NCBI GenBank assembly: GCA_040902195.1
Contig: JBBDXS010000011.1
Coordinates: 96,539 to 160,538 of the forward strand
Direction of reading: 5' to 3'
Length of the DNA stretch: 64,000 bases
DNA from: JBBDXS01 sp040902195
Lineage (GTDB): Bacteria > Chloroflexota > Dehalococcoidia > DSTF01 > RBG-16-68-14
The notes under the pieces were generated by a model. It saw nothing but the letters and a program-made list of their open reading frames with translations, ran no database searches and was not told the DNA's origin. A program made the position numbers and the translations under genes. Positions 50,642 through 58,957 of the stretch are shown in pieces; the stretch's first letter is position 1, and each line of letters opens with the position of its first letter.

Positions 50642-51724
50642 ATGAGACGCCTGCGCGGCCGCCCGCGCCATCCCGATGTCCTAACGCCGCGCGAGTGGGA
50701 GGTAGCGTCGCTGTTGCGGCGCGGGCTGAGCAATCGCGAGATCGGCGGGCGGCTCGGCATCAGCCACGCCGGCGCGAAGTACCACGTAGCGGAGATCCTT
50801 GGGAAGCTTGGCGTCCCGAGCCGTCTCGATGCGGCTGCGTTGCTCTCGGCGGGCGAGGGCGCCATTACGCCGGGCTTCGTCTGGCGAAGGGAGGAACCCA
50901 TGTGCGACAATCGAGGCGTGGACGACCGTCCCATCGGCTTCTTCGACTCCGGCGTTGGCGGGCTGACCATCTGGCGCGCGACGAAGAAGCTCCTGCCAAA
51001 CGAAAGTTTGATCTTCCTCGCCGACTCAGGCCACGTCCCGTACGGCGAGAAATCGACCGCTGAGCTGCGCGACCTCACAGTTCGCATCTGCCGCTTCCTC
51101 TTGAGCAAGGACGCCAAGATGATCGTCGTCGCGTGTAACACAGCGACCGTGCACAGCATCTCCTACCTGCGCGAGACGTTTCCGGACGTGCCGTTCGTCG
51201 GGGTCGTCCCTGTCGTGAAGACGCTGGCGCGACAGACGCGCACCGGCACCATCGCCGTGCTCTCGACGCCGGCGACTGCGGCCAGCCCGTACCTGGCCGG
51301 CCTCGTCGAGGAGTTCGCGCCGGACAAGCACGTGATCAACATCGGCTGCGACGGGCTCGAGGACCTGGTCGAAGAAGGACGCGTCCGCACGCGGGCCGCG
51401 ACGGCGCTGCTCGAGCGGCACCTGGCGCCGATACGCGGCAGCGAGGCGGACGTGCTTGGGCTGGGCTGTACGCACTACCCGTTCCTGCGTCAGCGCATCA
51501 AGCGCATCCTGGGACCGGGCGTACGCGTCTACGACCCGTCGCGCCCGGTCGCGCGGCGCGTGCGGCAGCTGCTGTCGCAGCGCGACGCCTTCGCGGGCGA
51601 CGGCGCACCCACGTACGAGTTTTATACAACGGGCGATCCGGCCGTCTTCAAGCGCGTCGCGACAACGCTGCTGCGCTTCCCCGTCACTGACGCGGGCTAC
51701 GTCGATCTGGAGGAGTGGGGCTAG
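50642..51724 (+). CDS. murI: Glutamate racemase with N-terminal LuxR-type HTH; internal start at 50900
   Basis: One 360-codon frame. Residues about 12-65 are a LuxR/GerE helix-turn-helix (LTPREWEVASLLRRGLSNRE ... AKYHVAEILGKLGV). From residue 87 there is a full-length glutamate racemase (274 residues) with DSGVGGLT, ACNTATV and GLGCTHYPFL, keeping both catalytic Cys, which supplies D-glutamate for peptidoglycan. GGGAGG stands 6 nt before the in-frame ATG at 50900, so MurI may also, or mainly, be made alone. TATCCT lies a few bases before the 50642 start. Whether the fusion protein is made is open. Confidence 0.85.
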   Translation: MRRLRGRPRHPDVLTPREWEVASLLRRGLSNREIGGRLGISHAGAKYHVAEILGKLGVPSRLDAAALLSAGEGAITPGFVWRREEPMCDNRGVDDRPIGFFDSGVGGLTIWRATKKLLPNESLIFLADSGHVPYGEKSTAELRDLTVRICRFLLSKDAKMIVVACNTATVHSISYLRETFPDVPFVGVVPVVKTLARQTRTGTIAVLSTPATAASPYLAGLVEEFAPDKHVINIGCDGLEDLVEEGRVRTRAATALLERHLAPIRGSEADVLGLGCTHYPFLRQRIKRILGPGVRVYDPSRPVARRVRQLLSQRDAFAGDGAPTYEFYTTGDPAVFKRVATTLLRFPVTDAGYVDLEEWG

Positions 51725-51845
51725 AGCGCGTAGGTGCCGTACGCCCGATCATAACAGCCTCTTCTGCAGCTCCGTCGCGCATGACGACGGGGGCCGATCT
51801 GCACGCCGGCCGCCCCCGCGATGCGTATAAGCATATATCTGCCTA

Positions 51846-51875
51846 TTGACGCGCTACCCCCTCCTCCCCCATAAT
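51846..51875 (+). promoter_or_regulatory. Promoter of the PadR operon
   Basis: TTGACG (51846-51851), 18-nt spacer and CATAAT (51870-51875). The frame start at 51846 is therefore inside the -35, and the coding start must be downstream. TTG 51885 would be at or near the first transcribed base. Confidence 0.55.
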
Positions 51876-51884
51876 GCACGGGCA

Positions 51885-52244
51885 TTGAGACGAAAGGCCG
51901 GCGCACTACTATCGATCGAGATCGCCATCCTGCAGGCGGGGATCGCGGTGCTGCGCGGGAGCGACCCCGAGTTCCACGGGTACGCCATCGCGCGGGAAAT
52001 ACGCGACCAGGAAGGGGCTCGTAGCCTCACGGCCCACGGCACGCTGTACCGGGCGCTGGAGCGCCTCGAGGTCCGCGGGCTGCTGGCGTCGCGGTGGGAA
52101 GACCCGGAGATCGCCGCGGCCGAGGAGCGCCCGCGTAGGCGGATGTATCGCGTGACCGCCGAAGGCGAGGCGGCCGCGCAGGCCGTCGCGGCGGCGGCGA
52201 AGGCGCCGGCGAAAACCCTCAAGCGCGGACTGGCGGCGTCATGA
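51885..52244 (+). CDS. PadR-family transcriptional regulator
   Basis: A 119-residue winged-helix DNA-binding protein. LSIEIAILQAGIAVL, FHGYAIAREIRDQEG, TLYRALERLEVRGLLAS and MYRVTAEGEAAAQ are the standard PadR blocks. PadR proteins generally repress an adjacent transporter or membrane protein gene. The downstream gene overlaps by 4 nt. TTG 51885 is preferred over 51846, which lies in the promoter. It lacks the long C-terminal coiled dimer domain, so it is the short subfamily. Confidence 0.82.
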   Translation: MRRKAGALLSIEIAILQAGIAVLRGSDPEFHGYAIAREIRDQEGARSLTAHGTLYRALERLEVRGLLASRWEDPEIAAAEERPRRRMYRVTAEGEAAAQAVAAAAKAPAKTLKRGLAAS

Positions 52245-53227
52245 GCAGCATCACGGCCGGCGGGGGCATGAGCGGCATCGCAGTCGTGGCGTCTCGAGTC
52301 GCGCGCGGCTGGACGGCCGCCTACACGCTGGGACTCGCCGCTCAAGTGCGGGACGCGCGCCGCGCCGAGATCGCATCCGACGTGTGGGAGCACCACCGCG
52401 ATATCGTCACCGAGGAGCGCCCCATGTGGAGGTTCTTTGGGAGCGTATTTGGCCGCATCGTGCGCGGCGCACCAGCAGACGTGCTGTGGAGAGTGAACGT
52501 GGAGGGACCGAAGATGGACATCAAGATTCCGTTCGAGCGCATCGTAGGAGGATTGCTGCTGGCGATGGTCGTGCTGCTGATGATCACGACATCGATCAGC
52601 GGCTACGACACCGGCCGCGAGGGCTTCGATGGCGAGCTGCGCCGCCTGGCGGACATGAGCGGCGCCGCGCACAACGTCAACGCGTTCTTCCGTGCAATTA
52701 CGGGCGTCGCGCTTATCGCCGCCGCCGCCGCGCTGTACACCAACCTAAAGGACCGCTCGCCGATGCTGTCCGCGATGGCAGCGTTCGGCATCGCTGCCGC
52801 CGGCGTGCTGGCGCTGATCGCCGGCGCGCTGCAGCTCGTCTTCGTCGAGCTGGCGCAGGAGTACGTGGCATCGACTGGCGCGCACCAGGAGCAGGTGCTG
52901 GTCACGGCACGAGGCTTCGCGGTGGCGACCGAGAACACGGTCGGCGGGGCGTTCATCGCGCTGGTGCTGAGCATCTACGTGCTGGCCATCCTCGCGGGTC
53001 GCGAGGCGCTCGTGCCGCGATGGCTCATCGGCATCCCGGTCATCAGCGCAGTGGTCATCGGCGGCTCGCTTATCGCGCAAGCTGTGGGAGCCGACCTCCA
53101 GTGGTGGATCCTGATTTCGGGCTTGTTCATGAGCGTGATCTGGCTGCTGATCGCGGGACTGTGGCTGCTATTGTCGCCGAGCAAAGGCCGGGCGCCGGCA
53201 TCGGCCGGGCACGCGGCGGCAATGTAG
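52241..53227 (+). CDS. Multi-pass membrane protein controlled with PadR
   Basis: A 328-residue protein whose first about 110 residues are soluble and carry an ARGWTAAYTLGL..QVRDARRAEI..DVWEH segment typical of PadR-linked DUF1700-like or similar membrane proteins. Six or seven hydrophobic helices follow (from about residue 108 on). It starts on the PadR stop (ATGA). The role is unknown, perhaps envelope stress or a sensor. Confidence 0.72.
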   Translation: MSSITAGGGMSGIAVVASRVARGWTAAYTLGLAAQVRDARRAEIASDVWEHHRDIVTEERPMWRFFGSVFGRIVRGAPADVLWRVNVEGPKMDIKIPFERIVGGLLLAMVVLLMITTSISGYDTGREGFDGELRRLADMSGAAHNVNAFFRAITGVALIAAAAALYTNLKDRSPMLSAMAAFGIAAAGVLALIAGALQLVFVELAQEYVASTGAHQEQVLVTARGFAVATENTVGGAFIALVLSIYVLAILAGREALVPRWLIGIPVISAVVIGGSLIAQAVGADLQWWILISGLFMSVIWLLIAGLWLLLSPSKGRAPASAGHAAAM

Positions 53228-53236
53228 GAGGACACG

Positions 53237-53338
53237 ATGAACGACACATCGATGAGGACAATGTGGGTGCTGGGCCTGACCGCAGCGATCATCGTGGGCG
53301 TCGTCGGCCTGGCGATATTCGGCAGAGTCGACGTATAA
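53237..53338 (+). CDS. 33-residue single-pass membrane micropeptide
   Basis: MNDTSMRTMWVLGL followed by a hydrophobic helix (TAAIIVGVVGLAIFG) and RVDV. TAGGAGGACACG precedes the ATG with excellent ribosome-binding spacing, and it starts 9 nt after the upstream membrane protein, so it is likely the third gene of the PadR operon. Too short for family assignment. Confidence 0.65.
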   Translation: MNDTSMRTMWVLGLTAAIIVGVVGLAIFGRVDV

Positions 53339-53885
53339 GAGAGCCTTCGGTCGCGCGATGCGCACAGCGCGCCGGTCGACGCGACGCGGGCGATACGCTC
53401 GTCCTCCACGACGACAGCCATCGAGGGCTGTCGGGCGCTGCCCGTGCAGTAGATAAGCGTGGTGTTCCAGAAGCCCGTCGAGCAGCACGGCGGCAGTATC
53501 GTTAGGAGAGCCGACGATCGCGAGGCGATCCGGAAGCGAAGCCTAGACGCATATTCGGGGACTGCGGCGCCCTGTGGGGCCAAAATGAGCCACGGTTTGC
53601 TGGCAGCCATTTATGTACCGTTTAGCGATTTCTTAACATCTCCGCCCTATCATGAGTCTCGAAGGGTAAACCACGGGAATTGCTCCCCCTCCCGTGGAGC
53701 ACCCGCCGCAGGGGTCAGGATGTGTGCCCCGCTCCTCGCTTAATCGGAGCATGCATCCTGGCTCTTTCTCTTTGTCCCCCGCCTCTCGTTCGAGGTTGGA
53801 GGCTCGAGGTTCGGTGCCTCATCGGCCGACCAGCAAACCCGTACCGTACCAGCCGAGCTTCGAGCCTCTAGCCCCGGGCCGGGCC
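53339..53885. other. Gene-free stretch with gene remnant and low-GC segment
   Basis: Apart from the amidohydrolase-like remnant (53363-53480), it holds an AT-rich stretch (53600-53670, with TTAACATC and TATCATGAG) and then degenerate repeats (GGTTGGAGGCTCGAGGTTCG near 53795). I found no complete gene or known RNA. Confidence 0.5.
53363..53480 (-). pseudogene. Amidohydrolase N-terminal remnant
   Basis: The minus strand encodes FWNTTLIYCTGSARQPSMAV and VVEDERIARVASTGA, which reads like the start of imidazolonepropionase/dihydroorotase-type amidohydrolases (nttLI.gtg...p.mavvVEDeRI..v). There is no start codon in context, and the rest of a metal-dependent hydrolase does not follow. It is a decayed gene fragment. 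Confidence 0.4.
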
Positions 53886-54830
53886 CTACTTCATCGCCAG
53901 TGCGTTTGGTGGCGAGCCGACGCCGCCCCGCAGATGCAGCGGCGCCGACGTGAAGAAGCACTCGTAGACGCCGTCCGACGCGCAGTCCGTCGCCAGGTCA
54001 TCGAGGTGCCACAGCTCGCCGATAGGCATCCCCAGGTAACACAGCGCGAGCAGGTGCAGCGACGGCAGGCTCGCGTCCCACGGCCACGGCTCCAGCGCGG
54101 GACAGTCCGACGCGACAGCCGCCACTCGATGGTCCCAGAGCCAGGCCGCCATCTCCTCGCTGCCCTCGAGGCCGGGCGCGTGTAAGTCCTTCGCCACGCC
54201 CTCGCGTCCCGATTGGTCGAGCGCCATGTACGCCGTCTCCCAGCCGGTGCGTACGAGCAGCACAGTCCCCGGCTCGACGGCGACGTTCTGCGCGCGCGCC
54301 GTCGCGTCCAGCTCCGCGACGGTGATCGCGCGCGTGCTGAGCCCGTCGAATTCGATCTGTCGCGCGACATCCAGCAGCACGGCGCGCCCGGCGATGCCGC
54401 GTCGCGCCCAGTTATCGACGCCGTTGCGCGAGCCTTCTTCGCCTGTGACCTGCTCCGGCTGGACGCCGTTATAGAAGCCTTCTTCCCCGTGCCCGACGTG
54501 CGCGAGGCTGTCCCACTGGCTCGATGCCTGCAGGTAGAAGTTGTCGAGGTAGTCATCGTGCCCGGCGCGCGCGCCCCGGCGGCCGCCCGTGATGTGGTGC
54601 TCGTAGGCGCCGCGGTTGAAGAGCGGCGGCCCGGGCAGGTGCAGCGGCAGGTTAAGCGAGAAGACATCGCCGCGCCGCACCAGCCGCGCCGCCGCCGCGA
54701 CCCGCTCCGGCGTCAGGAGGTTGATCGTGCCGAGCTGGTCGTCCGCGCCGAAGACGCCCCAGTTCGATCGCGGCGGCGCGTCCGTCCGCGCGCGCAGCTC
54801 ATCGTAGGAAGGGAAGTTGTCGTTGGGCAT
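53886..54830 (-). CDS. Cyclase-family metal-dependent hydrolase (kynurenine formamidase-like)
   Basis: A 314-residue protein of the cyclase family (COG1878). The N-terminus WGVFGADDQLGTINLLTPER, the metal region SSQWDSLAHVGH and the RGIAGRAVLLDVAR block place it with the larger members that use SQWDxLAH in place of HxGTHxDxPxH. Members hydrolyse N-formylkynurenine, isatin or cyclic amides; the substrate is not predictable. It is the last gene of a minus-strand pair with an unrelated orphan upstream. Confidence 0.85.
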   Translation of the reverse strand: MPNDNFPSYDELRARTDAPPRSNWGVFGADDQLGTINLLTPERVAAAARLVRRGDVFSLNLPLHLPGPPLFNRGAYEHHITGGRRGARAGHDDYLDNFYLQASSQWDSLAHVGHGEEGFYNGVQPEQVTGEEGSRNGVDNWARRGIAGRAVLLDVARQIEFDGLSTRAITVAELDATARAQNVAVEPGTVLLVRTGWETAYMALDQSGREGVAKDLHAPGLEGSEEMAAWLWDHRVAAVASDCPALEPWPWDASLPSLHLLALCYLGMPIGELWHLDDLATDCASDGVYECFFTSAPLHLRGGVGSPPNALAMK

Positions 54831-54848
54831 GAGAGGTGGCTCTCCTTG

Positions 54849-56138
54849 TCATCCAGGCAGCTGCACGAGACCTGGTTGCGAGAGGGCTTTGATAAAGGCC
54901 TGCGCATCTAACCTTGTCTCCCGGAGAAGCTCCAAAGCGTGAAAGAGGTCGAATGTGCTTACGAGGGTTACTTTGGAGCTCTTCGCGTCTTCCGGCAAGT
55001 CTCCTCCGAATGCAGGAAGACTCCTGCGCTCGGGCAGTGACCGACTGGCAAAGGGGTTGAAGAGGAGAATGCGCGCATCCATTGGACCGAGGATCTTCTC
55101 GTGATGCTCTATGTGTTCGAGAAAAGGAGCGAGATCCGGATCGTAGCGAGCACCTCGCCCCCCGGAACCGGATACTTCTACCAATGCCCGCCATGTACCC
55201 GACGTTAGAAGGAGGTCCGCGCGTCGCCTCTCCTCTGCAATTGCGGCTGCCTTATCTAGGTCAGTGACCGCTAGTCCCCACACGTCTCGAAAGATGTCGG
55301 CAACCAAGGTCTGGAGCGGAGGACCGAGGAGTCGAATGACCGGCTTGTACGGAGCGTAGTAGACCTGCTCTTCAGCAATCCGGGTCTCGAGTGCCGACGC
55401 TTGTTCTCGAAACCGGGTCTGTTCGTCAATCCACTCTTTCTGCAAGTGGGCGACGGTGCTGGGCAAGAGGACATCTGTGTAAGCATTAGGCTGGAAGAAA
55501 GGGAAGACATTATCGATCAGGAACTGAATGGCGTTGGTTCGCCTCGCTTCAGATACGCCAGGCGAGATCAGGACTCTGCACGTGTCTCCCTCCACGAAGT
55601 AAGTAAATATCCGTGGATCGCCATACTCGTCCGTGATGATGTCCATGTGATCCTTGATTGGCGGTCTTTCCCCGCGATCAATGCTTCCAGTACGCAAGAA
55701 CACGGTCTGCTGAATGTCATGCTCAAACTCAAGAAGGAAGTTTCTAAAGTAGTCTGCCTCGGCGCTGGCACTCCGCCACTCTGGAACGATGTAGTTGGGC
55801 TTGTACTGTGCCTGGATGTAGTGAAGTCGATCCCCATGATCAGATAGGTTGTAAGTTCCGAATGGAACGTAGATCAGGGCATCGGCATCCTTCAGGGCGT
55901 CCGTGTATTGACGAGGAACGACGATTGCCTTGCCTACAGCAGCATTCGGCTGGCCCTCCGGTTCGGCGCTTGAAGAACCGTCAATGACAAGTTGGAATGA
56001 ACGCGGGTCAGGCATGTCGTCTGGCATCTGCCGAGGTAGTCGGTTCGAGCGAATGACATCTGTTACCTGGTAGTCGGCGTTCCTTCGCAGAGCATCCGCC
56101 ACTTCCTGAGCGCAATTTACAAGCAGTATTCGGGGCAT
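54849..56138 (-). CDS. Orphan protein, 429 residues, possible nuclease-like C-terminus
   Basis: Not recognised. Base composition is clearly lower in GC than the flanking genes, which suggests recent transfer. The N-terminus (PRILLVNCAQEVADALRR) looks like a Rossmann-type or receiver-like strand-helix unit. A middle part (about 140-260) is alpha-rich. The C-terminal half has ADLLL (near 315) followed by WRALVEVSGSGGRG, which has the D...ExK spacing of PD-(D/E)XK nucleases but with Ser for Lys. A defence or repair role is a guess. TATACT lies 10 nt before the ATG. Confidence 0.6.
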   Translation of the reverse strand: MPRILLVNCAQEVADALRRNADYQVTDVIRSNRLPRQMPDDMPDPRSFQLVIDGSSSAEPEGQPNAAVGKAIVVPRQYTDALKDADALIYVPFGTYNLSDHGDRLHYIQAQYKPNYIVPEWRSASAEADYFRNFLLEFEHDIQQTVFLRTGSIDRGERPPIKDHMDIITDEYGDPRIFTYFVEGDTCRVLISPGVSEARRTNAIQFLIDNVFPFFQPNAYTDVLLPSTVAHLQKEWIDEQTRFREQASALETRIAEEQVYYAPYKPVIRLLGPPLQTLVADIFRDVWGLAVTDLDKAAAIAEERRRADLLLTSGTWRALVEVSGSGGRGARYDPDLAPFLEHIEHHEKILGPMDARILLFNPFASRSLPERRSLPAFGGDLPEDAKSSKVTLVSTFDLFHALELLRETRLDAQAFIKALSQPGLVQLPG

Positions 56139-56150
56139 CGGTCGCGGTCA

Positions 56151-56167
56151 GTATATCGTGCTATACT
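56151..56167. promoter_or_regulatory. Divergent promoter region
   Basis: GTATA-TCGTGC-TATAC is palindromic and supplies TATACT -10 hexamers in both directions: to the orphan gene (minus) and to the Eis-like gene (plus). The two transcripts would compete or be co-regulated. Confidence 0.45.
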
Positions 56168-56194
56168 CCCCTCTACCCAAAAGGAGCGACTGCG

Positions 56195-57415
56195 ATGGAG
56201 TACGAGCTACGGCCGATCCGGCCCGAAGAATGGGACGCGTTCGTCACGGCCGATGCGATTGCCTTCGGCTGGGTGCCGTCGCCTACAGACTTCGAGGACG
56301 TCGAGAAGATCTTCGAGATAGACCGCTCGCTCGCGACGTTCGACGGCACGGAAGTCGTCAGCACGACGGGCATCTTCTCATGGGAGCTGACCGTCCCCGG
56401 CGGCTCGCTGCCGGCGGCTGGCGTGACGTGGGTCTCCGTGAAGCCCACGCACCGCAGGCAGGGCATCCTCAACTCGATGATGCGCCGCCAGCTCAGCGAC
56501 GTCCACGACCGCGGCGAGGCGCTGGCGGCACTCTGGGCGTCCGAGAGCGTCATCTACGGCCGCTTCGGCTACGGCCTCGCGGTCGAGGCGCTCGTGGTCG
56601 AGATCGACCGCCAGCGCACTACGCTCGCGCGCGCCCCCGAGGCGCCGGGCCGCTGCCGCATCGTCACCCGCGACGAGGCGCTCGCCGCCTGGCCAGCGAT
56701 TTACGACCGCGTCCGCGCCACGCAGCCCGGCCTCTATTCGCGCAGCGAAGCATGGTGGAAGCACCACTCGATGCGTGAGAACGAGCGTGCCCAGCGTGGC
56801 TTCTACAGCCGCTTCTTCGTCCAGTACGAGGAGAACGGCACGCCGCTAGGCTACGTCCGCTATCGGACGCGCGGGGACCAGCTAGACGGCTCCCACAACG
56901 GAGAGGTCGCCGTGAACGAGATGATGGCTACGACGAAGGAGGCCAGCGCCGCCCTCTGGAGCTACATCTTCGGCGTCGATTTGATGGCGAGGATCAGCGC
57001 GTTCAACCGCCCCGTCGATGAGCCGCTGTTGTGGATGCTCGCCGACCCACGACGGCTCGTGCGCAAGACGTACGACTCGATGTGGGTCCGCGTCGTCGAT
57101 GTGCCGCCGGCGCTCGAGGCGCGTCGCTACTCCGCACAGGGCAAGCTCGTCATCGACGTGCGCGACGACTTCTGTCCGTGGGTGGAAGGACGGTACGAGC
57201 TAGAGGCGGGCGGGGAGGGCGCGCGCTGCCGCCCGACGAACGCGGATGCTGACATCGTCATGCGCGCGGCCGACCTGGGCGCGGCCTACATGGGTGGCGT
57301 GCGCTTCCGCAGCCTGGCGCGCGCGGGGCGTGTCGAGGGCGATGCGAGTGCGCTCGCGCGCGCAGACGCTATGTTCTCGTGGGACCCGCTGCCCTGGTGC
57401 CCGGAAGTCTTTTAG
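56195..57415 (+). CDS. Eis-like GNAT N-acetyltransferase with SCP2-type C-terminus
   Basis: A 406-residue protein with the three-part Eis architecture: GNAT domain (about 1-150), GNAT-like fold (about 150-290) and sterol-carrier-like C-terminal domain. The acetyl-CoA loop is HRRQGILNSMM, the conserved Tyr lies in IYGRFGYG and the protein ends in ...CPEVF, matching the free C-terminal Phe that is catalytic in mycobacterial Eis. It may acetylate amines such as aminoglycosides or peptides. AAAAGGAG precedes the ATG. Confidence 0.87.
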   Translation: MEYELRPIRPEEWDAFVTADAIAFGWVPSPTDFEDVEKIFEIDRSLATFDGTEVVSTTGIFSWELTVPGGSLPAAGVTWVSVKPTHRRQGILNSMMRRQLSDVHDRGEALAALWASESVIYGRFGYGLAVEALVVEIDRQRTTLARAPEAPGRCRIVTRDEALAAWPAIYDRVRATQPGLYSRSEAWWKHHSMRENERAQRGFYSRFFVQYEENGTPLGYVRYRTRGDQLDGSHNGEVAVNEMMATTKEASAALWSYIFGVDLMARISAFNRPVDEPLLWMLADPRRLVRKTYDSMWVRVVDVPPALEARRYSAQGKLVIDVRDDFCPWVEGRYELEAGGEGARCRPTNADADIVMRAADLGAAYMGGVRFRSLARAGRVEGDASALARADAMFSWDPLPWCPEVF

Positions 57416-57436
57416 CGTTCTCTCTGCTTACGCACG

Positions 57437-57520
57437 CTGTAGGGGGCAGACCTTCAGGTCTGTCCGGCCCCATCGATGACGCTGTGACCCACACAGGTTA
57501 AGCGCGCCCAGCCGTGCGCC
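57437..57520. repeat. Palindromic repeat (GTAGGGGGCAGACCTTCAGG family)
   Basis: TGTAGGGGGCAGACCTTCAG pairs with GTCTGTCCGGCCCC, and a second GCGCGCCC/GTGCGCC palindrome follows. It lies between the convergent Eis-like gene and DUF2277, and may act as a bidirectional stop. Confidence 0.55.
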
Positions 57521-57521
57521 C

Positions 57522-57734
57522 TTACGATTTCTTGCCCGGCACAACGAGCTGATCGAGCAGACGCTGCGACGCGTCGCTGATCTCGCGCACGGCGCGCTCG
57601 AACGCCTCCGTGTTCGCACGCGAGGGCTCTCGAAAGCCGCTCACCTTACGCACGAACTGGAGCGCGGCAGCGTCGATCTCGTCGGGGGCGGCCGGGCCCT
57701 CGGGTCCGCGTAGACGTTTGATGCTGCGACACAT
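57522..57734 (-). CDS. DUF2277 family protein
   Basis: A 70-residue protein matching the DUF2277 pattern: MCRSIKRLRGPEGPA, AALQFVRKVSGFREPSRANT, and AFERAVREISDASQRLLD. No function is known. It starts 17 nt after the upstream epimerase-like gene ends, so the two are probably co-transcribed. Confidence 0.88.
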   Translation of the reverse strand: MCRSIKRLRGPEGPAAPDEIDAAALQFVRKVSGFREPSRANTEAFERAVREISDASQRLLDQLVVPGKKS

Positions 57735-57751
57735 GCTCCAGCCTCCAGCCT

Positions 57752-58825
57752 CTAGCTCCCAAGCAACGGCGGCGCCGTACCTGCCGGCTCCGGCGGCGGC
57801 ACGAGTGGCGCTGGGGCGTCGCTGCGCAGCTCCGCGAGCACGGCGTCCTCCGCGGCGTAGTCGGGCGGTCGGGGGCCGCCCAGCGTGCGTTCGGCGCGCT
57901 CCCAGGCGATCGTGCGGCGCAACCCTTCCTCGCGATCGACGGCCTCGACATAACCCAGCTCCCAGCGGATGCGTGATGTGTCCGCGACGAGGTCCTGCTG
58001 GTAATCGCCGTCCGGCGGGCGGAGCTGCGCCGGCAGCCGTCCATCAGGCACGACGATCACCTCGCCCTGCCAGCCTGCCGCCCGGCCCACCTCGCGAACC
58101 CAGCCGGCGTAGCTGAGGCCTTCGTCGCCCACGTTGTAGATGCGCCCAATGGCGCGCGCGTCCTGCACCGCCAGCACAACCGCGGCGGCGACGTTCTCGA
58201 CGTAGGAGCGCGTCCAGCGCCAGTTGGCGAACGTCTCCTCGAGCAGGATCGATGGGCGGTTGCTGTCCATGCGGCGCAGCTCCACGGCGAGGCGGCGCTG
58301 ATTATCGCGCTCCCCGTAGACCATCGGGAGGCGCAGGACAGTGCCGGGCAGGTCGTTGCTTGCCATCACCGTCCGTTCGACGAGGATCTTCTCGTAATCG
58401 TCCAGGCCGAGACCCTTACCGAGGTGCGGGTACATTCGCTCGCGCAACGGCGCGTACTCGAGAAGCGGTACGGTCTCAGGGACTCCCGGCTCCGTGCGGT
58501 GCAGACGCCCGTAGGCCCGATACACGTCCTGGCTGCTAAGCGCGATGACGCGCTGCGCATTGCCCAGGAACGTCGCCATCGTCGCCTGCGCGTCGCGCTC
58601 GCTGTAGGCGGCGGTATCGATCACGATGTCGGGCCGGAGCTCGCGAAACTGGCCGGCGTAAGCCGCGAGCGCCGAACGGTCGCCATGAATGTGACGGACT
58701 TCGGGGGGCAGGCCGGCTTCGGTCTGGCCGCGATGAAAGACCGCAACTTCGTGGCCGTTCTCGACAAGCCTCCGGACGATGGAAGGGCCGATAAATCCCG
58801 TGCCGCCGAGGACGAGGATGCGCAT
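57752..58825 (-). CDS. NAD-dependent epimerase/dehydratase-like protein
   Basis: A 357-residue extended SDR with LVLGGTGFIGPSIVRRL, SSQDVYRAYG, and a degenerate YEK motif (DDYEKILVE) where YxxxK is expected. It resembles CSP41-like or sugar-reductase relatives that may have lost catalysis. A Pro-rich C-terminal tail (about 25 residues) is unusual. It is divergent from the RodZ-like gene. Confidence 0.75.
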   Translation of the reverse strand: MRILVLGGTGFIGPSIVRRLVENGHEVAVFHRGQTEAGLPPEVRHIHGDRSALAAYAGQFRELRPDIVIDTAAYSERDAQATMATFLGNAQRVIALSSQDVYRAYGRLHRTEPGVPETVPLLEYAPLRERMYPHLGKGLGLDDYEKILVERTVMASNDLPGTVLRLPMVYGERDNQRRLAVELRRMDSNRPSILLEETFANWRWTRSYVENVAAAVVLAVQDARAIGRIYNVGDEGLSYAGWVREVGRAAGWQGEVIVVPDGRLPAQLRPPDGDYQQDLVADTSRIRWELGYVEAVDREEGLRRTIAWERAERTLGGPRPPDYAAEDAVLAELRSDAPAPLVPPPEPAGTAPPLLGS

Positions 58826-58957
58826 GGATCTCCTTATGTTCGCTGGCTAACGGCGAGCTACGCCCATGTTATCGACACGTTATCACGATCATCAATGATG
58901 ATGCTTGCCACCAACTCCTGACCCGGCTATCATCGGCATGAAGCAGCATTCTTCTCT

